From Streptomyces sp. 840.1 (GTDB lineage Bacteria > Actinomycetota > Actinomycetes > Streptomycetales > Streptomycetaceae): a stretch of 64,000 bases of DNA. The notes under the pieces are model-generated. The model ran no database searches and was not told the origin of the DNA. It saw only the letters and a list, made by a program, of their open reading frames with translations. Below, one piece after another: positions 44,096 to 53,466 of the stretch. The DNA is taken from contig NZ_RJUU01000001.1 of the NCBI RefSeq assembly GCF_003751445.1, positions 3,291,001 through 3,355,000 on the forward strand, given 5' to 3'. The translations under genes were made by a program, and so were the position numbers. Position 1 is the first letter of the stretch. Every line of letters begins with the position of its first letter.

Positions 44096-45076
44096 GTGGC
44101 AGGACGATTCGCTCCCCGCAGCGCCCCCCACGCGGCCGTACCACGCCAGGTGACGACGCCCGAACCGGCGGCGCTGACCCGCGACTGGACGCCGCCGGGC
44201 CCGTTCGACCTGCGGCTCGTCCTCGGCCCGCTGCGCCGGGGCCCCGCCGACCCCACCTTCCGGATGTCGGCCGACGGCTCCGTCCGCCGCGCCAGCCGCA
44301 CCCCGGCAGGCCCCGGCACCCTCCACGTCGTCGCCCGCGAAGGACGGATCGAGGCGGCCGCCTGGGGGCCCGGCGCGGCCTGGCTCCTCGACCAGCTGCC
44401 GACGCTGCTGGGCGCGTCCGACGAACCGGAGGCCTTCACCCCGCGCCACCGGCTGCTCGCGGTGACCCACCACCGGCGCCCTGGCCTGCGGCTGCTGCGC
44501 ACCGGCCTGGTGATGGAGTCCCTGATCCCGTCGGTCCTGGAACAGAAGGTCACCACGGACGAGGCGTACCGCGCGTGGCGGCTCCTGGTCCGCAAGTACG
44601 GCGAGCCCGCGCCGGGGCCGCAGGAGTACGGCCTCTACGTCATGCCGGACGCCCGCACCTGGTCACTGATCCCGTCCTGGGAGTGGCACCGAGCGGGCGT
44701 GGACAGCAAGCGCTCGGCGACGATCCTGCGCGCGGTCCGGGTGGCCCGCCGCATGGAGGAGGCCGCCGCCATGGAGCTGACCGAGGCGATGGCCCGCCTC
44801 CAGGTGATCCCGGGCATCGGGCCCTGGACGGCCGCCGAGACGCTGCAACGCTCCAACGGCGACCCGGACGCGGTGACGGTCGGGGACCTCCACCTGCCCG
44901 GCATCGTCGGCCACGCGCTGGCCGGCAACCGGAACGCCGACGACGAGGAGATGCTGACCCTGCTGTCCCCGTACGAGGGCCAGCGCCACCGGGCCACCCG
45001 CCTGATCATGCTCTCCGGCAACACCCCACCCCGCCACGCCCCAAGAATGACAAGAGGCGACATCGCCCGCCTGTAG
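44096..45076 (+). CDS. AlkA-like 3-methyladenine DNA glycosylase (HhH-GPD)
   Basis: A 326-aa base-excision glycosylase. An N-terminal TATA-box-like domain is followed by the HhH-GPD fold. The helix-hairpin-helix is MARLQVIPGIGPWTAAETL and the catalytic Asp is in DAVTVGDLHLPG. ESLIPSVLEQKVTTDEAYRAWRLLV is the alpha-helical lead-in to the active site. GTG 44096 has GAGGA 8 nt upstream; TACCCT about 35 nt upstream may be its -10. It removes alkylated bases. Confidence 0.88.
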   Translation: MAGRFAPRSAPHAAVPRQVTTPEPAALTRDWTPPGPFDLRLVLGPLRRGPADPTFRMSADGSVRRASRTPAGPGTLHVVAREGRIEAAAWGPGAAWLLDQLPTLLGASDEPEAFTPRHRLLAVTHHRRPGLRLLRTGLVMESLIPSVLEQKVTTDEAYRAWRLLVRKYGEPAPGPQEYGLYVMPDARTWSLIPSWEWHRAGVDSKRSATILRAVRVARRMEEAAAMELTEAMARLQVIPGIGPWTAAETLQRSNGDPDAVTVGDLHLPGIVGHALAGNRNADDEEMLTLLSPYEGQRHRATRLIMLSGNTPPRHAPRMTRGDIARL

Positions 45077-45086
45077 ACCCGGCCAT

Positions 45087-45211
45087 TTCAAGCGTGCCGT
45101 GCGTCCGTACCGGGCCTTGCCAGTTCAAGCCCGTCCGGTGCCGCGTGTCCGTATGGGGCCTTGCCAATTCAAGCCCGCCAGGTGTCGCGTGTCCGTACGG
45201 GGCCCAGCGAA
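45087..45211 (+). repeat. 44-bp tandem repeats downstream of the glycosylase gene
   Basis: TTCAAGC recurs at 45087, 45124, 45168 and 45212, giving periods of 37, 44 and 44 bp. Full units run TTCAAGCCCGTCCGG, then a GTGTCCGTACGGGGCC block. The last unit merges into the dispersed hairpin element at 45212. Confidence 0.85.
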
Positions 45212-45259
45212 TTCAAGCCCGTCCGGCGATTGAGGACCGGGGTCCGGGGCAGAGCCCCG
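45212..45259 (+). repeat. Dispersed Streptomyces-type hairpin element, copy 1
   Basis: Runs from TTCAAGCCCGTCCGG, through GAGGACCGGGG, to a CGGGGC-AGA-GCCCCG hairpin at 45245-45259. It is about 85 percent identical to 57726-57773. It acts as a probable terminator in the 256-bp gap between convergent genes, which otherwise holds the 44-bp repeats and a C-rich run. Confidence 0.75.
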
Positions 45260-45332
45260 AAGCCACCCCCGCCGAGGCGGACCCGCACCCCGCACCCGCA
45301 CACACCGCCCCCCCCCCGGAACGGCCACCGCC

Positions 45333-46649
45333 TCACCGCACGGCGACAAACGCCTCCGCGTCCCGAACCCCCCGCGCCGGAGGCGCCCCCGCGGCCCGTC
45401 CCACCGCCACCGCGCCCAGCGGATCCCACGACGCCGGCAGCGACAGCACCTCCCGGACGACATCGCGGCAGAACATCGTCGAGGACACCCACGCCGACCC
45501 CAGCTGCTCACCCGCCAGCGCGACCAGGAAGTTCTGGATCCCGGCCCCCGCGGCGACCACGAACATCTCGCGCTCGGCCATGTCCCGCCGCTCGTCCCCG
45601 TACGTGTGGGAGCCGTCCATCACCAGGCACGGCACCACCAGATACGGCGCCCGGCGCAGCACATCGCCCCGCCGCACCCGCTTGGCGACCGACTCCTCGC
45701 TCTTCCCGTCACGCCGCAGATCCGCGATCCACGCGTCCCGCATCGCGTCCAGCAGCCGGGTCCGCGACTCGGGGGACTCCAGCAGCACGAACCGCCACGG
45801 CGTCGTGTGATGCGGCGCGGGCGCCGTCACCGCCGCGGCCACGGCCCGCCGCACCGCACCCGGGTCCACCGGCTCGTCGGTGAACTCGCGCACCGTGCGC
45901 CGCTGGGTCATCGCCTCCCGTACCGCCTCGGACGTGCCCAGCCGGAACATGTCATCGGCCGCGACCCGCACCATCGCCCGCGCACCGCCGTCCTCGGCCG
46001 GGTCCACGACATGGCCGAGCCCGCGCACCACCGCCACCGGCAGCCCGTTCGCCTTGCCCTTGACCAGGTCACCGGCGGAGGCCAGCTCGTCGGCGGTGGC
46101 GACCACGGTCGCGCTCAGCGGATTTCCGTGCGCGTCGCTCCCGCCGCGCAGATCGTCCAGGACCCGCACCCCGGCCGCTCCGATCGCGACATCGGTCAGC
46201 CCGTTGCGCCACGGGCGTCCGAAGGTGTCCGTGACGACGACGCCGACCTCGAGGCCGAGGGTGTCCCGCAGCCCGTCCCGGATCGCCCGCGCCGAGGCGT
46301 CGGCGTCCTCGGGCAGCAGCAGGACCGTTCCGGCGGGGGTGTTGGAGGCGTCGACCCCGGCCGCGGCCATGACCAGGCCCTGCCGGTTCTCCACGATCCG
46401 CAGCGTGCCGCGCCGGGCCACCACCCGTACCGTCTCGGCGTCGATCGCCGCCTCCCGGTCGGTGGCCTCGACGATCCGGCCCTCCGCCTTGGAGACGATC
46501 TTCGAGGTGACGAGCAGTACGTCACCGTCGGCGAGACCGGGCCCGGTGGCGGCGATCAGCTTCGCGAGGTCGTCCCCGGCCCGCACCTCGGGCATCCCGG
46601 GCAGCGCCCACACCCGGAACGCGGGCGCGGCGTCCGGGGCCGCGCTCAT
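45333..46649 (-). CDS. fbiB: Bifunctional F420:gamma-glutamyl ligase / dehydro-F420 reductase
   Basis: FbiB adds the poly-gamma-glutamate tail to F420-0, and its C-terminal half reduces dehydro-F420 with FMN. The 438-aa protein shows CofE-type motifs in residues 1-240 ([39 protein letters not shown]). The nitroreductase-like domain (about 245-438) includes [26 protein letters not shown] and [27 protein letters not shown] 46649 overlaps the fbiA stop by 4 bp (ATGA), so the two are coupled. Confidence 0.95.
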   Translation of the reverse strand: MSAAPDAAPAFRVWALPGMPEVRAGDDLAKLIAATGPGLADGDVLLVTSKIVSKAEGRIVEATDREAAIDAETVRVVARRGTLRIVENRQGLVMAAAGVDASNTPAGTVLLLPEDADASARAIRDGLRDTLGLEVGVVVTDTFGRPWRNGLTDVAIGAAGVRVLDDLRGGSDAHGNPLSATVVATADELASAGDLVKGKANGLPVAVVRGLGHVVDPAEDGGARAMVRVAADDMFRLGTSEAVREAMTQRRTVREFTDEPVDPGAVRRAVAAAVTAPAPHHTTPWRFVLLESPESRTRLLDAMRDAWIADLRRDGKSEESVAKRVRRGDVLRRAPYLVVPCLVMDGSHTYGDERRDMAEREMFVVAAGAGIQNFLVALAGEQLGSAWVSSTMFCRDVVREVLSLPASWDPLGAVAVGRAAGAPPARGVRDAEAFVAVR

Positions 46650-47602
46650 GCCCGTACCTCTTCCGCGAGGACCAGCGCCTGCCGGGCCATCTCGGCGGTG
46701 GCGGCGACATCGGTCATCATCAGCGGTACGGAACGGCAGCGGATGCCCGCGGACTCCACCTCGTCCACCGCACCCGCGTCCACGGTGTCGACGAGCCAGC
46801 CGTCGAGCAGCCCGGAGCCGTAGTGCTGTGCGACCGCCGCGGCCGTCGACTCGACGCCCACCGCGGCGAGCACCTTGTCGGCCATCCCGCGCACCGGCGC
46901 GTCACCGACGATGGGGGAGAGGCCGACGACCGGCACCCCCGCCTCGGCGATGGCTTCGCGGATACCGGGTACGGCGAGGATCGTCCCGATGGACACGACG
47001 GGATTCGACGGCGGGAAGAGGATGACGTCCGCCGAGGCGATCGCCTCCAGTACACCGGGCGCCGGCTTGGCCTGCTCGGCACCGACGGGCACGATGGCCT
47101 GCGCCGGGACGGAGGCGCGCAGCTTCACCCAGTACTCCTGGAAGTGAATGGCCCGGCTCTCGCCGTCGGAGTCGACCGCCACATGCGTCTCGACCCGGTC
47201 GTCGGACATCGGCAGCAGCCGGACCCCCGGCTTCCAGCGCGCACAGAGGGCCTCCGTGACGGCGCTCAGCGGATAGCCCGCGCCGAGCATCTGCGTACGG
47301 ACGATGTGGGTCGCGAAGTCACGGTCACCGAGCCCGAACCACTCCGGCCCGACGCCGTAGGCCGCGAGTTCCTCCTTGACGTGGAAAGTCTCGTCGGTAC
47401 GGCCCCAGCCCTGGTCCTCGTTGATGCCACCGCCGAGGGTGTACATCACGGTGTCGAGGTCGGGGCAGACCTTGAGCCCGAACAGATGGATGTCGTCACC
47501 GGTGTTGCCGATCACCGTGATGTCCGCGTCGGGCGTGGCCTCTTTGAGGCCACGCAGAAAACGAGCACCACCGATACCGCCGGCCAGAACCACAATGCGC
47601 AT
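46646..47602 (-). CDS. fbiA: 2-phospho-L-lactate transferase-type F420 biosynthesis enzyme
   Basis: FbiA joins the Fo chromophore to the phospholactyl/phosphoenolpyruvyl moiety carried on GDP, giving (dehydro-)F420-0. The 318-aa CofD-family protein has [15 protein letters not shown] at the N-terminus, [52 protein letters not shown] and [20 protein letters not shown] 47602 has no SD. CAAACT lies 6 nt upstream, suggesting a leaderless transcript. It forms an operon with fbiB. Confidence 0.95.
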   Translation of the reverse strand: MRIVVLAGGIGGARFLRGLKEATPDADITVIGNTGDDIHLFGLKVCPDLDTVMYTLGGGINEDQGWGRTDETFHVKEELAAYGVGPEWFGLGDRDFATHIVRTQMLGAGYPLSAVTEALCARWKPGVRLLPMSDDRVETHVAVDSDGESRAIHFQEYWVKLRASVPAQAIVPVGAEQAKPAPGVLEAIASADVILFPPSNPVVSIGTILAVPGIREAIAEAGVPVVGLSPIVGDAPVRGMADKVLAAVGVESTAAAVAQHYGSGLLDGWLVDTVDAGAVDEVESAGIRCRSVPLMMTDVAATAEMARQALVLAEEVRA

Positions 47603-47671
47603 GCGGACAGTTTGTCAGGCGAGGAGCGCTGCCCGGCAGTGGGCCACCGACGGGCCGGCAGTGGCGGGCTG

Positions 47672-48175
47672 TCAGGCGGTGGCAGTGGCCGAGGCCGAGG
47701 CCGCGGCGCACTGGGCGGAGTGCATCGGCATGTCGGTCAGGCCGGGGTAGTAGATGTGCAGGCTGACGGCCGGTTCGAGGGAGTCGTTGACCACCTCGTG
47801 GACGTAGCCGGGCGCGAAGACGCGCTGGGCGCCGGAGCCCAGCGTCCGCTTCCCGCGGTCCGTGCGTTCTGTCAGTTCGCCGTCCAGCACGGTCAGTACG
47901 CCGGAGGACGGGCCGTGGTCGTGCAGCCCGCTGCCCTGGCCCGGGACCCAGCTGAGCAGCCAGGCGTCGTACCCGGGAAGGCTGAGGAGGCGGTGGTACC
48001 AGCGGGTGGTGGCGTCGTACTGGACCAGCGGGGCCCACCGGGAGCGGTCGGCCGCGATGGAGCGGGCGAGCCCGGCGAACTCCGCCACCGTGGCGGGGTG
48101 CTCACGGGCGGGACGCAGGAGGTGCTGGACCTCGAGGAGGTCGCCGGCGATCTGGAGGTCGCTGTCGCTGTTCAT
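47672..48175 (-). CDS. Cysteine dioxygenase-like cupin protein
   Basis: A 167-aa cupin of the cysteine dioxygenase type, which would oxidise cysteine to cysteine sulfinate with a three-histidine iron centre. Motifs are SGLHDHGPSSG (two iron His) and APGYVHEVVN (third His), with WLLSWVPGQGS ahead of them and LHIYYPGL at the end. ATG 48175 is chosen; the longer frame to 48205 adds nothing conserved. It lies 70 bp upstream of fbiA on the same strand and is divergent from whiB across 720 bp. Confidence 0.88.
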   Translation of the reverse strand: MNSDSDLQIAGDLLEVQHLLRPAREHPATVAEFAGLARSIAADRSRWAPLVQYDATTRWYHRLLSLPGYDAWLLSWVPGQGSGLHDHGPSSGVLTVLDGELTERTDRGKRTLGSGAQRVFAPGYVHEVVNDSLEPAVSLHIYYPGLTDMPMHSAQCAAASASATATA

Positions 48176-48439
48176 GGGTGCGGTGGTTCCTCGGCAGGAG
48201 TGCACGCGAGTGCGGGTGCGGGCTGGGTGCAGGGGCGTCGCGGGGACCGGCGGGACCGGGCTACGCGCCGTGCAGGCCGCAGGGGAGGGTCCGGGGGTCC
48301 GGGACGAGCTGTGTCGGGCTGGAGCGCGAGGGCTTCAACAGCTGAGACAGCTGGAACAGCAACAGCGAGCCTGAACAGCGCTGCGGAACCCACGGACGTG
48401 GGTGACGTGCATCGCTGAGGTCACTGGCATGACATCAAG

Positions 48440-48464
48440 GACAGCCGGAGAACCTCCGGCTGTC
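48440..48464. other. Orphan 11-bp hairpin in the whiB/cysteine-dioxygenase intergenic region
   Basis: GACAGCCGGAG (48440-48450), AAC loop, CTCCGGCTGTC (48454-48464): a perfect terminator-like stem between divergently transcribed genes, where no gene ends. The 720-bp region (48176-48895) has falling GC towards whiB and no convincing ORF. It presumably holds the whiB promoters and leader. Confidence 0.7.
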
Positions 48465-48895
48465 AACCCGATGCCCGATTTGAGGCTAATGTTTCACCTC
48501 ATCCGGTTGCTCCGAGCGGAGAAAGGTTTGTGCAGCGCACTTCGGGGAGATGTGGCGCAACAGAAGCACCCGCAAACGTGGTTGCGGTCCCGTGACCCGA
48601 CTGTGATCTTGATCGCTTCAGTGATCGAATCGCAACGTGTCCACCCTCCGTGGAGTTCCTGTCTGTGACGGGTGGATGCGTGACGGGTGAGTGAGGAGGC
48701 CCATGGCATATGTCAGGTTTTTGGTTATTTGAACACTTACCGCATAGGCTTGGTGCCGCAGAGTGAATACCGGGCCCAATAGCAGATCTGCGCTTGACTG
48801 GCACGAAGCTACACACTTGTAATTTCACTCGTGTCGTTCGGCCGATTCGATAACGGCCGCATCACGGGGACGCAAGAGACAGACGAGGGGCGCAC

Positions 48896-49159
48896 ATGAC
48901 CGAGCTGTTCCAGCAACTGCTGGTCGAGGACGCGGACGAGGAACTCGGCTGGCAGGAGCGCGCGCTGTGCGCCCAGACCGACCCTGAGTCCTTTTTTCCT
49001 GAGAAGGGCGGATCCACCCGCGAGGCGAAGAAGGTCTGCCTCGCCTGTGAGGTCCGGTCCGAATGCCTTGAGTACGCACTCTCCAAAGACGAGCGATTCG
49101 GCATCTGGGGCGGTCTTTCCGAGCGCGAGCGACGACGTCTGAAGAAGGCCGCGATCTGA
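48896..49159 (+). CDS. whiB: WhiB developmental regulator (iron-sulfur Wbl protein)
   Basis: An 87-aa Wbl protein that would carry a 4Fe-4S cluster and act with WhiA at sporulation promoters. Four cysteines are visible: C in RALCAQTDPESFFP, two in KVCLACEVRSEC, and the last in SECLEYA. The GIWGG turn is in RFGIWGGLSERERRRLK, with a basic C-terminus. The sequence matches WhiB itself rather than other Wbl paralogues, as I remember it from Streptomyces. ATG 48896 follows GAGGGG. Mycobacterial whiB2 occupies the same neighbourhood beside fbiA/fbiB. Confidence 0.95.
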   Translation: MTELFQQLLVEDADEELGWQERALCAQTDPESFFPEKGGSTREAKKVCLACEVRSECLEYALSKDERFGIWGGLSERERRRLKKAAI

Positions 49160-49214
49160 ACAACGCCGCGATCCGGACAGGGCGCCATGTGAACAAGGCC
49201 GCCATGTGAACCAC
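49148..49214 (+). repeat. Four imperfect ~17-bp tandem units at the whiB 3' end
   Basis: Units at 49148-49164, 49165-49181, 49182-49197 and 49198-49214 follow the pattern GCCGCGATCTGAACAAC. The first spans the whiB stop codon. Three of the four retain an in-unit TGA. Confidence 0.6.
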
Positions 49215-49268
49215 CCGGCCCGAGCGCCTGAGCCGAAGACCCTGAGCCCGCGCCGGAGAAGCCGGACT

Positions 49269-49291
49269 CCGGGGAGTGGACCGCTCCCCGG
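49269..49291 (+). terminator. First hairpin after whiB
   Basis: CCGGGGAG (49269-49276) with CTCCCCGG (49284-49291), 7-nt loop. The 380-bp gap 49160-49539 contains this, the tandem units and the next, stronger hairpin. Confidence 0.6.
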
Positions 49292-49315
49292 CCCCGCCAC
49301 CGGCCCCGGCCGCCC

Positions 49316-49356
49316 ATGGCCCGCCGCCTGCACCCTGCCCGCAGGCGGCGGGCCAT
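49316..49356 (+). terminator. Main whiB terminator
   Basis: A perfect 16-bp stem, 49316-49331 with 49341-49356, and a 9-nt loop, followed by TGCCGTG. Confidence 0.85.
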
Positions 49357-49539
49357 TGCCGTGCCCGGCGCGCCGCCCCGGCCGCCCTCGTTCAACCGCT
49401 CCGCGCCACCCCGGTTATCCGTACCGTTAGTGTGGGGCCCCGTCCGAGACGCGCCAACGACCCGACAGGGCGCGCGTGTACACCGATGCAGCCCCCGGGG
49501 GTACGTTCCCCCGGACCCGGCCGGAGGGCCCGTACCTCG

Positions 49540-52500
49540 ATGTCCGTGCACAGCCATTCGACGGCGCCGTACGCGGCCGCCGCCGCCCCAGAGTTCCCCC
49601 GGCATGTCGTCACCGCCGTGCTCGTCTCCCACGACGGCGCACGCTGGCTGCCCGACGCGCTCGCCGGGCTGCTCGGGCAGGACCGCCCCGTACAGAGCGT
49701 CGTCGCCGCCGACACCGGCAGCGCCGACGACTCCGCGCGCCTGGTCACCGAGGCGCTCGGCGCCGACCGCGTCCTGCACCTCGCGCGACGTACGAGCTTC
49801 GGCACCGCAGTCGAGGAGGCGAGCCGCACCGCCGGTGTCCTCACCCCGGACGACCTGCCGTACCTGAAGCGCCCCAGCAGCTGGGACCCGGTCACCAGGA
49901 CCTGGCGCGACGACGCCTACGACCTGCCCGAACTGCCGCACGGCGAACCGGTGCAGTGGCTCTGGCTGCTGCACGACGACTGCGCGCCCGAGCCCGACGC
50001 ACTCGCCGAGATGCTCCGCGTCGTCGACAACGACCAGCACGCCGCGATCGTCGGCCCCAAACTCCGCGGCTGGTACGACCGCAGGCAGCTCCTCGAAGTC
50101 GGCGTCTCCATCGCCAACAGCGGGCGCCGCTGGACCGGCCTCGACCGGCGCGAGCAGGACCAGGGCCAGCACGACCAGGTCCGCACCGTGCTGTCCGTCT
50201 CCACCGCCGGCATGCTGATCCGCCGTGACGTGTGGGAGGAGCTCGGCGGCTTCGACCGCAGGCTCCCCCTGATGCGCGACGACGTCGACCTGTGCTGGCG
50301 TGCCCACATGGCCGGGCACCGGGTGCTGATCGCCCCCGACGCCGTCCTGCGGCACGCCGAGGCGTCCGCACGCGAACGGCGCCCCATCGACTGCGCCGGG
50401 CGGTCCGTCGCCAGCCCGCACCGCGTCGACAAGGCAGGCGCCGTCTACACGATGCTCGTCAACGCCCGGGGCAAGCTACTGCCCTGGGCGCTGCTCCGGC
50501 TCGTCCTCGGCACCCTGCTCCGTACGCTCGCCTACCTCGTCGGCAAGGTGCCGGGACAGGCGCTCGACGAGGTCGCCGGACTCCTGGGCACCCTGCTGCG
50601 GCCGGGCAGGATCCTCGCGGCCCGCCGCCAACGCGGCAAGGGGGTCATCGACCCGGCCGAGCTGCGCGGGCTCTTCCCCGCCCCCGGCGCCACCGTCCGC
50701 GCCACCGTGGAACAGGTCGCCGGGAACTTCGGCGGCTCCACGGAGGCCGAGTCCGGCGGCTCGCGGCACGGCGCCGTCGAGTCCGGACCGGGCGGCGACG
50801 ACGCCGACTTCCTGGAGATCGACCAGTTCGCCAAGTTGAAGCGGGTCGGCCGGAAGCCCGGACCGGTGCTCTTCGCCGTCCTGCTCCTGGTCTCCCTCGT
50901 CGCCTGCCGCAGCCTCATCGGCGGCGGCGCACTGGCCGGCGGCGCCCTGCTGCCCGCACCCGGCGACGTCTCCGAGCTGTGGGGCCGGTACGCGGACGGC
51001 TGGCACACCATCGGCACCGGCGGCACCCAGACCGCACCGCCCTACCTCGGCATGATCTCCGCGCTGTCCGCACTGTTCCTCGGCTCCACCGGATTCGCGC
51101 TCACCCTGCTGCTGGTCTGCTCGGTCCCGCTCGCCGGACTCACCGCGTACTTCGTCTCCCGTCCGCTGATCCCCTCGCGGCTGCTGCGGGCCTGGGCGAG
51201 CATCGCGTACGCCTTCCTGCCCGCCGCGACCGGAGCCCTGGCGACCGGCCGCCTCGGCACCGCCGTGCTGCTCGTCCTGCTGCCCCTGATCGCCCGCGCG
51301 GCCGTCTCGGCGCACGGGATGCGCGGCAGCGGCGACAGCCGGGGCAGCTGGCGCGCCACCTGGGCGTACACCCTGCTCCTCACCCTCACGATGGCGTTCA
51401 CGCCCATCGTGTGGCCGCTCGCCGCGGTGCTCGGCGTGGGTGTCCTGGCGCTGCGCCGCAACGACATCACCGCCTACGGGCTCCGTTTCCTCGCCGCCGT
51501 CGGCACCCCGCTGCTCGTCCTGGCGCCCTGGTCGCTGTCCCTGCTGACCAGCCCCTCGTCCTTCCTGAAGGAAGCGGGCCTGGAGGCCGGTACGGGATCG
51601 GCCTCCGCCCTCGACCTGCTCGGGATCAGCCCCGGCGGGCCCAAGGCGGCGGGCGGCGTCCTGCTGCTCGGCATCGTGCTCGCGGCGCTGGCCGCGCTGC
51701 TGCGCGGGGAGCGGCAGTTCGCGGTCCGGGCCTCCTGGGCCGTGGCCCTGGTCGGCCTGGCCTTCGCCGGACTCGCCAACGGTTCGGGCTGGGCGGGACC
51801 GGCCACCCTCGTCTACGGCGCCGCGCTCATCTCCGCCGCGCTGATCGGCGCGGACGGCGCGCGCATCCGCGTCGCGGAGCTCAGCTTCGGCTGGCGACAG
51901 CCCGTCGCCGTCCTCATCGCGCTCGCCGCCGGCATCGCTCCCGTGCTGGCCGCCGTCGGCTGGATGATCGGGGGCGCCGCCGGCCCGCTGGAGCGGCGCG
52001 ACCCGGTGCAGGTGCCGGCGTTCGTCGCGGAGGAGAGCGGCACCCGTGACCAGCCGCGCACCCTGGTGCTCGGGGGGACATCGCCCTCCTCGGTCGCGTA
52101 CACCCTGGTCCGGGGCTCGGGCGCGCGCCTCGGTGACGGCGAACTGGCCGAGGCAGGGGGCGGCAACAGCCACCTCGACAAGGTCGTCGCCAACCTGGTC
52201 GCGGGCTCCGGCGCCGACCAGGGCAGCCAGCTCAGCGGCTTCGCGATCCGTTACGTCCTCGTGCGGGACGGCGCGCCGAAGCAGATGAGCCGGGTGCTCG
52301 ACGCGACGCCCGGCCTGAGCCGGCTCAGCCAGCTGGACGGCAGCGCGCTCTGGCGCGTCGACCGCCAGGTCGCCCGGATCATGATCGTCCCGTCCGCCGC
52401 CGGAGACGAGCCGCTGCCGGTCGGCTCCAGCCCGGTCGAGGCGCACACGGACATCCCGGCGGGCGGCGCGGGCCGGGTGCTGCGGATCGCGGATGCCGCC

Positions 52501-53466
52501 GACCCCGGCTGGCAGGCCACGCTGGACGGGCAGCCGCTGACCCGCAAGACCGTCGACGGCTGGGCCCAGGGCTTCGAGCTCCCCACCGGGGGCGGTTCGC
52601 TGGACCTCACCTATGAGACGTCCATCACGCACTCCGCGTGGATCTGGGCCCAGGCCGCGTTCGGCGTCGTCCTGCTGGTGCTGGCCCTTCCGGGCCGCCG
52701 CCGGGAGATCGACGACGACCTGCCCGACGAGACCGTGCCGGTTCCCGCCGAGCCGGTAGCGGGGGAGGGCCGCCGGGCCCGCAGGCTGCGTGCCGCCGCC
52801 CAGGCGGAGGGCGAGGAGCCCGAGGAGGGCGACGAGGACGCCGAAACGGGGGAGCAGTCCCAGTACGCCGCCTCCCAGCCGCCGACCACCGAACCGGAAC
52901 CGCAGGCCGACGACGGCCAGGAGGTCTTCGTGCCGCATCAGGCCGAGGCCGACACGGGCCAGTACGCGGCGGTGCCGCAGCAGGGCTACGGGGAGTGGGA
53001 CGCCCAGCAGTACCAGGGCGCCGACTACCCGCAGTATCAGGAGGGCCAGTACCAGGGCGACCAGTACGGGGCCGGGCAGCAGCCCGCCGCCGGCTACGAC
53101 CAGTACGGGTATCCGCAGCAGCAGGGCGACTACACGGCGTACGACCAGGGCCAGTACGCCAACGCCCCGTACGACGCGGCGAACCCGCAGCACGACCCCA
53201 ACGCCCAGTACGGCACGGGCGGCGATCAGTACGGCAACACGCAGTACGACGCGAACGGCCAGTACGACGCCAACGGGCAGTACGACCCGAACGCGCAGTA
53301 CGACCCCAATGCCCAGTACGGCGGCGGCCAGTACGGCGACCAGCAGGCGTACGACCCGCAGAACCAGCACCCCGGCCACAACCCCGAACAGAACCCCGAC
53401 GAGAACCCCGCCCCGGGCCAGAACCCGTGGCCGACCGGTAACGCATCGCGAGGCGAGTCCGAGTGA
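49540..53466 (+). CDS. Giant family 2 glycosyltransferase membrane protein with Gln/Tyr-rich tail
   Basis: A 1308-aa protein. Residues ~18-310 form a GT2 domain: [38 protein letters not shown] (metal Asp near 146), [31 protein letters not shown]. From ~441 to ~810 and again near 1035 there are a dozen or so TM helices. A late extracellular domain ([18 protein letters not shown]) resembles the periplasmic end of YfhO/AftD-type enzymes. Residues ~1145-1290 are Gln/Tyr/Asn/Asp-rich repeats (QYDPNAQYD). ATG 49540 has GGAGG about 12 nt upstream. It overlaps the next gene (GTGA at 53463). Confidence 0.88.
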   Translation: MSVHSHSTAPYAAAAAPEFPRHVVTAVLVSHDGARWLPDALAGLLGQDRPVQSVVAADTGSADDSARLVTEALGADRVLHLARRTSFGTAVEEASRTAGVLTPDDLPYLKRPSSWDPVTRTWRDDAYDLPELPHGEPVQWLWLLHDDCAPEPDALAEMLRVVDNDQHAAIVGPKLRGWYDRRQLLEVGVSIANSGRRWTGLDRREQDQGQHDQVRTVLSVSTAGMLIRRDVWEELGGFDRRLPLMRDDVDLCWRAHMAGHRVLIAPDAVLRHAEASARERRPIDCAGRSVASPHRVDKAGAVYTMLVNARGKLLPWALLRLVLGTLLRTLAYLVGKVPGQALDEVAGLLGTLLRPGRILAARRQRGKGVIDPAELRGLFPAPGATVRATVEQVAGNFGGSTEAESGGSRHGAVESGPGGDDADFLEIDQFAKLKRVGRKPGPVLFAVLLLVSLVACRSLIGGGALAGGALLPAPGDVSELWGRYADGWHTIGTGGTQTAPPYLGMISALSALFLGSTGFALTLLLVCSVPLAGLTAYFVSRPLIPSRLLRAWASIAYAFLPAATGALATGRLGTAVLLVLLPLIARAAVSAHGMRGSGDSRGSWRATWAYTLLLTLTMAFTPIVWPLAAVLGVGVLALRRNDITAYGLRFLAAVGTPLLVLAPWSLSLLTSPSSFLKEAGLEAGTGSASALDLLGISPGGPKAAGGVLLLGIVLAALAALLRGERQFAVRASWAVALVGLAFAGLANGSGWAGPATLVYGAALISAALIGADGARIRVAELSFGWRQPVAVLIALAAGIAPVLAAVGWMIGGAAGPLERRDPVQVPAFVAEESGTRDQPRTLVLGGTSPSSVAYTLVRGSGARLGDGELAEAGGGNSHLDKVVANLVAGSGADQGSQLSGFAIRYVLVRDGAPKQMSRVLDATPGLSRLSQLDGSALWRVDRQVARIMIVPSAAGDEPLPVGSSPVEAHTDIPAGGAGRVLRIADAADPGWQATLDGQPLTRKTVDGWAQGFELPTGGGSLDLTYETSITHSAWIWAQAAFGVVLLVLALPGRRREIDDDLPDETVPVPAEPVAGEGRRARRLRAAAQAEGEEPEEGDEDAETGEQSQYAASQPPTTEPEPQADDGQEVFVPHQAEADTGQYAAVPQQGYGEWDAQQYQGADYPQYQEGQYQGDQYGAGQQPAAGYDQYGYPQQQGDYTAYDQGQYANAPYDAANPQHDPNAQYGTGGDQYGNTQYDANGQYDANGQYDPNAQYDPNAQYGGGQYGDQQAYDPQNQHPGHNPEQNPDENPAPGQNPWPTGNASRGESE
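53010..53375 (+). repeat. Coding Q/Y/N/D-rich repeat of the glycosyltransferase tail
   Basis: Irregular repeats encoding QY-G/D/N-x units. GCCCAGTACGACCCCAA-type units recur several times at 53265-53320. The tail is probably disordered and cytoplasmic. Confidence 0.75.

Noticed and set aside
48402..48668. 88-codon frame upstream of whiB
   Set aside because: No RBS, it crosses the 48440-48464 hairpin, codon bias is poor and composition resembles intergenic DNA.
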